Assembly: GCA_038133505.1 (NCBI GenBank)
Contig: JAYPTI010000066.1
Span: 1-16,637 of the forward strand
Length of the DNA stretch: 16,637 nt
Direction of reading: 5' to 3'
Source of the DNA: JAYQUR01 sp038133505
Lineage (GTDB): Bacteria > Pseudomonadota > Alphaproteobacteria > MPNO01 > UBA830
Below the pieces are notes generated by a model. It ran no database searches, was not told where the DNA came from, and saw only the letters and a list, made by a program, of their open reading frames with translations. A program made the translations under genes and the position numbers. Shown piece after piece: positions 12,944-16,637 of this stretch. Every line of letters starts with the position of its first letter. Position 1 is the first letter of the stretch.

Positions 12944-15298
12944 TCAGCGCCCGGCGGCCGGACCGGAGATTGCCCGCCACAGCCTTTCCGGCGTCGCCGG
13001 CATCTTGACGTCGCGGACGCCGTAGTCCTTCAGCGCATCGCATACCGCATTGATGAACGCAGCCGTCGCCGAGACGGTCGCGCCCTCGCCGCCACCCTTC
13101 ACGCCGAGCGGATTGAGCGCGGTCGGGACCTCGTGCAGCAGCGTTTCGAACGACGGCAAATCGTCGGCGCGCAGCAGCCCGTAATCCATGAACGAGCCGG
13201 CGACGAGCTGGCCGGTCCCGGGGTCGTAATAGCCGTTCTCGATGACCGCCTGGCCGACGCCCTGTGCGATGGAGCCGTGCGCCTGGCCCGTCAGCACCAA
13301 CGGATTGATGGCCCGGCCCGGGTCGTCGACGGTGACGTGCGCGACGATCGTCAGCTTGCCCGTGGCCGGGTCGATCTCGATCTCCGAGACCGCGCCTCCG
13401 TTGGGATAGGCGGCGGAGCGGCCGCGAAACAGCGAATTCGCGGTCAGCACGCCGTCTTCGGCGCTGCCGGCCGCCTCGAAGATCGTGACGCTCCGGTCGG
13501 TTCCCGTGACGCGGTATACGCCTTCCGTAAACACGATATCCTCGACCGCCGCTTCGAGCAGCGCGGCGGCCCGTTCCTTGCCCTTTTCGATGACCTCTTC
13601 GGAGGCCTCGCGCATGACGATGCCGCCGAGCCGCATCGAGCGGTCCGAGTGGGAGCCGCCGCCGACCGGGACGACGTCGGAATCGCCGGTCACGATCCGC
13701 ACCGCCTCGTACGGCACGCCGAGGAGCTCGGAGACGAGCTGCGGAAAGACGGTCTCGTGCGACTGGCCGCTCGAATGGGTGCCGATGGGGACGTCCACGG
13801 TGCCGTCGGCATTCACCCGCACCTCGGCATATTCGACCGGTGCGCCGACCGGCGCCTGGATGTAGTTGGCGTAGCCGATGCCGCGGCACATGCCGCGCGC
13901 GGCGGCCTCGGTGCGGCGCCCCTCGAAGCCCTGCCAGTCGGCCGCGGCGAGCGCCTTGTCCATGGCGATTTCGAACTCGCCGCAGTCGTAGGCGGTGCCC
14001 ATCGGGTTCTCGTAGGGGAACCCGTCGGCCGGGATCATGTTGCGGCGGCGCAGTTCGATCCGGTCGAGGCCCATGTCCGCCGCCGCCATGTCGATCAGCC
14101 GCTCGACGACGTGCATCGCCTCGGGTCGGCCCGCGCCGCGATAGGGCCCGGTCGGCACTGTGTTGGTGAGGACGCCGCGGATGCGCGCATGGCAGGCCGG
14201 GATCGTATAGACCGACGGCAGCAGGCGCGGGCCGTTCGACAGCGGCACGAACGAGACCGTATGGGCGCCGACATTGCCGACGAGATCGGCGCGCAGGGCG
14301 AGGAAGTTGCCCTCAGCATCGAGCGCCAGCGCCGCCTCGGTATGGAGGTCGCGCGCCTGAAAGTCGGTGACGAAGGATTCGGTCCGGTCGCCCGTCCACT
14401 TCACCGGCCGGCCGAGCCGTTTCGCCGCCCAGCACACCAGCACGAATTCCGGATAGAGCAGGTTGCGCGGCCCGAACCCGCCGCCCACGTCCTTGGAGGT
14501 GACGCGGACCTGCGGGGGCTCCAGGCCGAACATCTTGCACAGGATCTGCTTGTGCCGGTGAACGCCCTGTCCGCCGGCGTGGAGCGACAGCTTGCCGGCG
14601 TCCGCGTCCCAGTCGCCGAGGGCCGCGCGCGGCTCCATCTGGCAGTTGACGATGCGGTTGTTGAAGAAGCGCGCCTCGACCACGTGCGCGGCCTTCGCGA
14701 ACGCGGACTCGACGGCAGCCGAATCTCCCATCTCGGAATCGAGCGGCAGGTTGCCGACGCACGCGTCCCACACCTGCGGCGCGTCCGGCTCGAGGGCGGC
14801 GAGCGCGTCGGTCACCGCGGGAAGAGGACGGTAGTCGACCGCGACGAGATCTGCCGCGTCGCGCGCCTGCGTCGCCGTCTCCGCGACGACCACGGCGACG
14901 ATCTCGCCCATGTGGCGGACCTTGTCGCGCAGGATCGGCGGCTGCGGCGTATCGAAAGGCGCGCTGCCGTCGCGGTTGACGAAGGCCGGGTTCTGCCAGT
15001 CGACGGCGCCCGCCGGATTGGCGACGTGCGCGAGATCGCCGATCCCGTCAGCGACGTAATCCGCCCCGGTCAGGACGGCGACGACGCCAGGCATGGCCGC
15101 GGCTTCCGTCGTTTCCATGTCGCCGATCTCCGCGTGAGCGTGCGGAGAACGCACCATGGCGGCATGGAGCTGACCCGGCAGGTTTGTATCGTCTGAATAT
15201 TCGCCGCGGCCGCGCAGCAGGCGCAGATCCTCGCGCCGGCGCAGCGGCGCGCCGACGCCCGTGTTCGTGCCGGCGCCAGTTCTATTGGCAGGTGTCAT
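12944..15298 (-). CDS. Molybdenum hydroxylase large subunit (xanthine dehydrogenase / CoxL family)
   Basis: This 784-residue protein is the molybdopterin-cofactor subunit of a xanthine dehydrogenase-type hydroxylase. PLRRREDLRLLRGRGEYSDD opens the first domain (about 19-160). The cofactor-binding DVGGGFG is at 270-276, PYRGAGR at 385-391 (the form II type, not the CO dehydrogenase AYxCSFR), and the catalytic glutamate in KGGGEGA is at about 738. It is thus unlikely to be a true CO dehydrogenase; a hydroxylated aromatic or heterocyclic substrate is more likely. The ATG at 15298 overlaps the UbiD stop (ATGA). Longer in-frame extensions upstream run through UbiD in the wrong frame and are rejected. 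No small (2Fe-2S) or medium (FAD) subunit gene follows, so they must be upstream beyond the window, elsewhere, or absent. Confidence 0.92.
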   Translation of the reverse strand: MTPANRTGAGTNTGVGAPLRRREDLRLLRGRGEYSDDTNLPGQLHAAMVRSPHAHAEIGDMETTEAAAMPGVVAVLTGADYVADGIGDLAHVANPAGAVDWQNPAFVNRDGSAPFDTPQPPILRDKVRHMGEIVAVVVAETATQARDAADLVAVDYRPLPAVTDALAALEPDAPQVWDACVGNLPLDSEMGDSAAVESAFAKAAHVVEARFFNNRIVNCQMEPRAALGDWDADAGKLSLHAGGQGVHRHKQILCKMFGLEPPQVRVTSKDVGGGFGPRNLLYPEFVLVCWAAKRLGRPVKWTGDRTESFVTDFQARDLHTEAALALDAEGNFLALRADLVGNVGAHTVSFVPLSNGPRLLPSVYTIPACHARIRGVLTNTVPTGPYRGAGRPEAMHVVERLIDMAAADMGLDRIELRRRNMIPADGFPYENPMGTAYDCGEFEIAMDKALAAADWQGFEGRRTEAAARGMCRGIGYANYIQAPVGAPVEYAEVRVNADGTVDVPIGTHSSGQSHETVFPQLVSELLGVPYEAVRIVTGDSDVVPVGGGSHSDRSMRLGGIVMREASEEVIEKGKERAAALLEAAVEDIVFTEGVYRVTGTDRSVTIFEAAGSAEDGVLTANSLFRGRSAAYPNGGAVSEIEIDPATGKLTIVAHVTVDDPGRAINPLVLTGQAHGSIAQGVGQAVIENGYYDPGTGQLVAGSFMDYGLLRADDLPSFETLLHEVPTALNPLGVKGGGEGATVSATAAFINAVCDALKDYGVRDVKMPATPERLWRAISGPAAGR

Positions 15299-16637
15299 GC
15301 GCCTTCGAGCGCGTACAGACCGTCGTCGGTGCGGTTGAGGCGTCCTGCCTGGCGCAGTTCGTCGAGCGCACGCACGACCTCGCGCCCGTCGCGCGAGCCG
15401 ACGGCGGAGACCAGCGCGCCGAACGATTTCGGCCCGTCTGCAAGCGCCGCCTCGACCGTGTCGTGCGTCTTCTCGCCCATCGCGGGCACCGTCGGCACCT
15501 GATGGTCGAGCGGCTTCGCACCGAGCGGCATGGTCAGGTCGAAGCCCGCCTTGGCGCCGGTGCGCCCGCCGCCAAGCGACGGGTCGAGCGGGATGGTGCG
15601 GAAGCCGGTCTCGACGATCAGGTCGCGGTCGGCCTGGAACCGGGTCGCCATCGCCCAGTCCATTTGCGTGTCGGAATAGATGTCGATGTCGGGGTCGACG
15701 ACGAACACGTGCTTCACGTTCGACATGCAGCCCATCACGGCGGCGATGGCGTTGCGCGCTTCGCCCGGCACCCGCTGGCGGATGGCGACGCGGGCGTTGA
15801 ACGAGCCGCCCGAGGACGTGGTGGCCGAGACCGCGACCGGTTCGCGCACCGCGGTTTCCAGCGCCCGCCAGATCGTCACCTCGGCGCGGATCGCGTTGAG
15901 CTGGGTCGTGTCGGTCCAGCCGATATGCTCGCCCGATATCGTCGACGTCTGGAACAGCGCATCCTTGCGGTGGGTGATCGCGGTGAGATGAAACACCGGG
16001 TTGCGCTTCATCACGCCGTAATAGCCAAGGAACTCGCCGTACGGTCCTTCGGCCTCCGTGTAGCCGTTGTCGATATAGCCTTCGAGGACCATCTCGGCGT
16101 CGGCCGGCACGCGGATGTCGCTGGTGACGCACTTGACGACCGGCAGCGTCGTGCCGCGCATGCAGGCGACCAGCGGCAGCTCGTCGACCGGCAGGCGCAT
16201 CACCGCGGCCACGTGGTCGCACGGGTGCGCGCCGACGGTGAACGCGACCGGCAGCTTTTCGCCCTTCGCAGCGCATTTTTCGTATATCGCGCGCAGGTCG
16301 CTCGGCGCGACGAGATCGATGCCCGTCTCGCGCGGGCCGCGCAGCATCAGGCGCCGCGCGCCGGTATTCGTCCAGCCGGTCTCGGGGTTGATGACGTAGT
16401 CGAGCGACGACGAGATGTAGGGTCCGCCGTCCATCGCGTGCTGCAGGTGGACCGGGAGCTTCGTCAGGTCGGCTTCGTCGCCTTCGAGGATTACCTGGTG
16501 AACCGGCGCTTCCTCCGACGAGAGCTCGACGATGTCCTGCGGGACGGCGAGGCGCTTGAGGACCTCCTGCAGGAGCCCGCCCGACTCGACGCCGAACGCG
16601 ACCTCCATCCGCCGCCGGCCGCCGGTGACGCTGCCGA
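15295..16637 (-). CDS. UbiD family decarboxylase (N-terminus beyond the right edge)
   Basis: UbiD enzymes use prenylated FMN to decarboxylate or carboxylate aromatic and unsaturated acids. The frame is open to the window edge, with GSVTGGRRRMEVAFG at the border matching the family's early GSRRR-type segment. The ATG at 16608 is therefore internal, and about 40-60 residues are missing. The catalytic region EGYIDNGYTEAEGPYGEFLGYYG holds the conserved glutamates, preceded by a conserved arginine stretch (VTSDIRVP). The QTSTISGEHIGWTD segment and VKHVFVVDPDIDIYSDTQMDWAMATRFQ are also typical. Its C-terminus adds about 70 residues resembling a small winged-helix-like tail (FGALVSAVGSRDGREVVRALDEL). 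Its stop overlaps the hydroxylase start. Activity needs a UbiX-type flavin prenyltransferase, not seen here. The substrate is unknown. Confidence 0.92.
   Translation of the reverse strand, partial: GSVTGGRRRMEVAFGVESGGLLQEVLKRLAVPQDIVELSSEEAPVHQVILEGDEADLTKLPVHLQHAMDGGPYISSSLDYVINPETGWTNTGARRLMLRGPRETGIDLVAPSDLRAIYEKCAAKGEKLPVAFTVGAHPCDHVAAVMRLPVDELPLVACMRGTTLPVVKCVTSDIRVPADAEMVLEGYIDNGYTEAEGPYGEFLGYYGVMKRNPVFHLTAITHRKDALFQTSTISGEHIGWTDTTQLNAIRAEVTIWRALETAVREPVAVSATTSSGGSFNARVAIRQRVPGEARNAIAAVMGCMSNVKHVFVVDPDIDIYSDTQMDWAMATRFQADRDLIVETGFRTIPLDPSLGGGRTGAKAGFDLTMPLGAKPLDHQVPTVPAMGEKTHDTVEAALADGPKSFGALVSAVGSRDGREVVRALDELRQAGRLNRTDDGLYALEGA

Noticed and set aside
12827..15196. 789-residue plus-strand open frame antisense to the molybdenum hydroxylase
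   Set aside because: It overlaps the end of flhB and has Arg/His/Asp-rich composition with no motifs; the opposite strand encodes all the hydroxylase landmarks.
12944..15298. Carbon monoxide dehydrogenase large subunit (true CoxL)
   Set aside because: The active-site loop is PYRGAGR, not the AYxCSFR of form I CO dehydrogenase, and neither coxM nor coxS is adjacent.
12944..16276. An 1110-residue version of the hydroxylase, as if fused to an N-terminal domain
   Set aside because: The first 326 residues are an out-of-frame reading of the UbiD gene. The real start is the ATG at 15298 overlapping the UbiD stop.

Overview
The window looks like chromosomal DNA from a GC-rich alphaproteobacterium, probably in or near the Rhodospirillales. 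This is inferred from three things: the codon bias (third positions almost all G or C), the gene order flgB-flgC-fliE-fliQ-fliR-flhB with a divergent fliO/fliP and flbD/flhA arm, and the surrounding DctPQM TRAP transporter, molybdenum hydroxylase and UbiD genes. No rRNA, tRNA, CRISPR array, transposase or prophage gene was seen.

Layout. Positions 1-2832 (minus strand) hold a TRAP transporter operon, dctP-dctQ-dctM, with dctM running off the left edge. Positions 3007-6659 (minus) are the damaged flagellar arm: a small helical protein, fliO, the first codons of fliP, the last half of flbD, then flhA. Positions 6743-9192 (minus) hold two metabolic genes, an amidohydrolase and an FAD-dependent oxidoreductase, sandwiched between csrA (9214-9459, minus) and the flagellar arm. 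A 139-bp divergent control region separates csrA from flgB. Positions 9599-12936 (plus) are the intact operon flgB-flgC-fliE-fliQ-fliR-flhB. Positions 12944-16637 (minus) carry a molybdenum hydroxylase large subunit preceded by a UbiD-type decarboxylase, which is cut by the right edge. flhB and the hydroxylase converge with only 7 bp between their stop codons.

How the genes fit together. FlhA, FlhB, FliO, FliP, FliQ and FliR are the membrane part of the flagellar type III export apparatus. FlgB, FlgC and FliE build the proximal rod and its link to the MS ring. FlbD is the sigma-54 activator of flagellar genes, and CsrA is a post-transcriptional regulator. The TRAP system resembles C4-dicarboxylate importers. 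The UbiD and hydroxylase genes overlap by ATGA and probably act in one catabolic route of unknown substrate.

Most notable points. (1) fliP is cut after about 45 codons and joined directly to the C-terminal half of flbD. The junction is a stretch of about 16 nt that reads as canonical FliP in one frame and canonical FlbD in another, which points to a deletion or assembly collapse at a short repeat. (2) flhA carries an in-frame TAG at 3226-3228, with the remaining 72 residues of a normal FlhA continuing in the same frame. If both lesions are real, this locus cannot encode a working flagellar export gate, although the divergent plus-strand operon is intact. If they are sequencing or assembly errors, the window should not be used to infer loss of motility. 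No wholly new system was recognised. The UbiD/hydroxylase pair and the metabolic genes nested in the flagellar locus are the best candidates for undescribed biochemistry.
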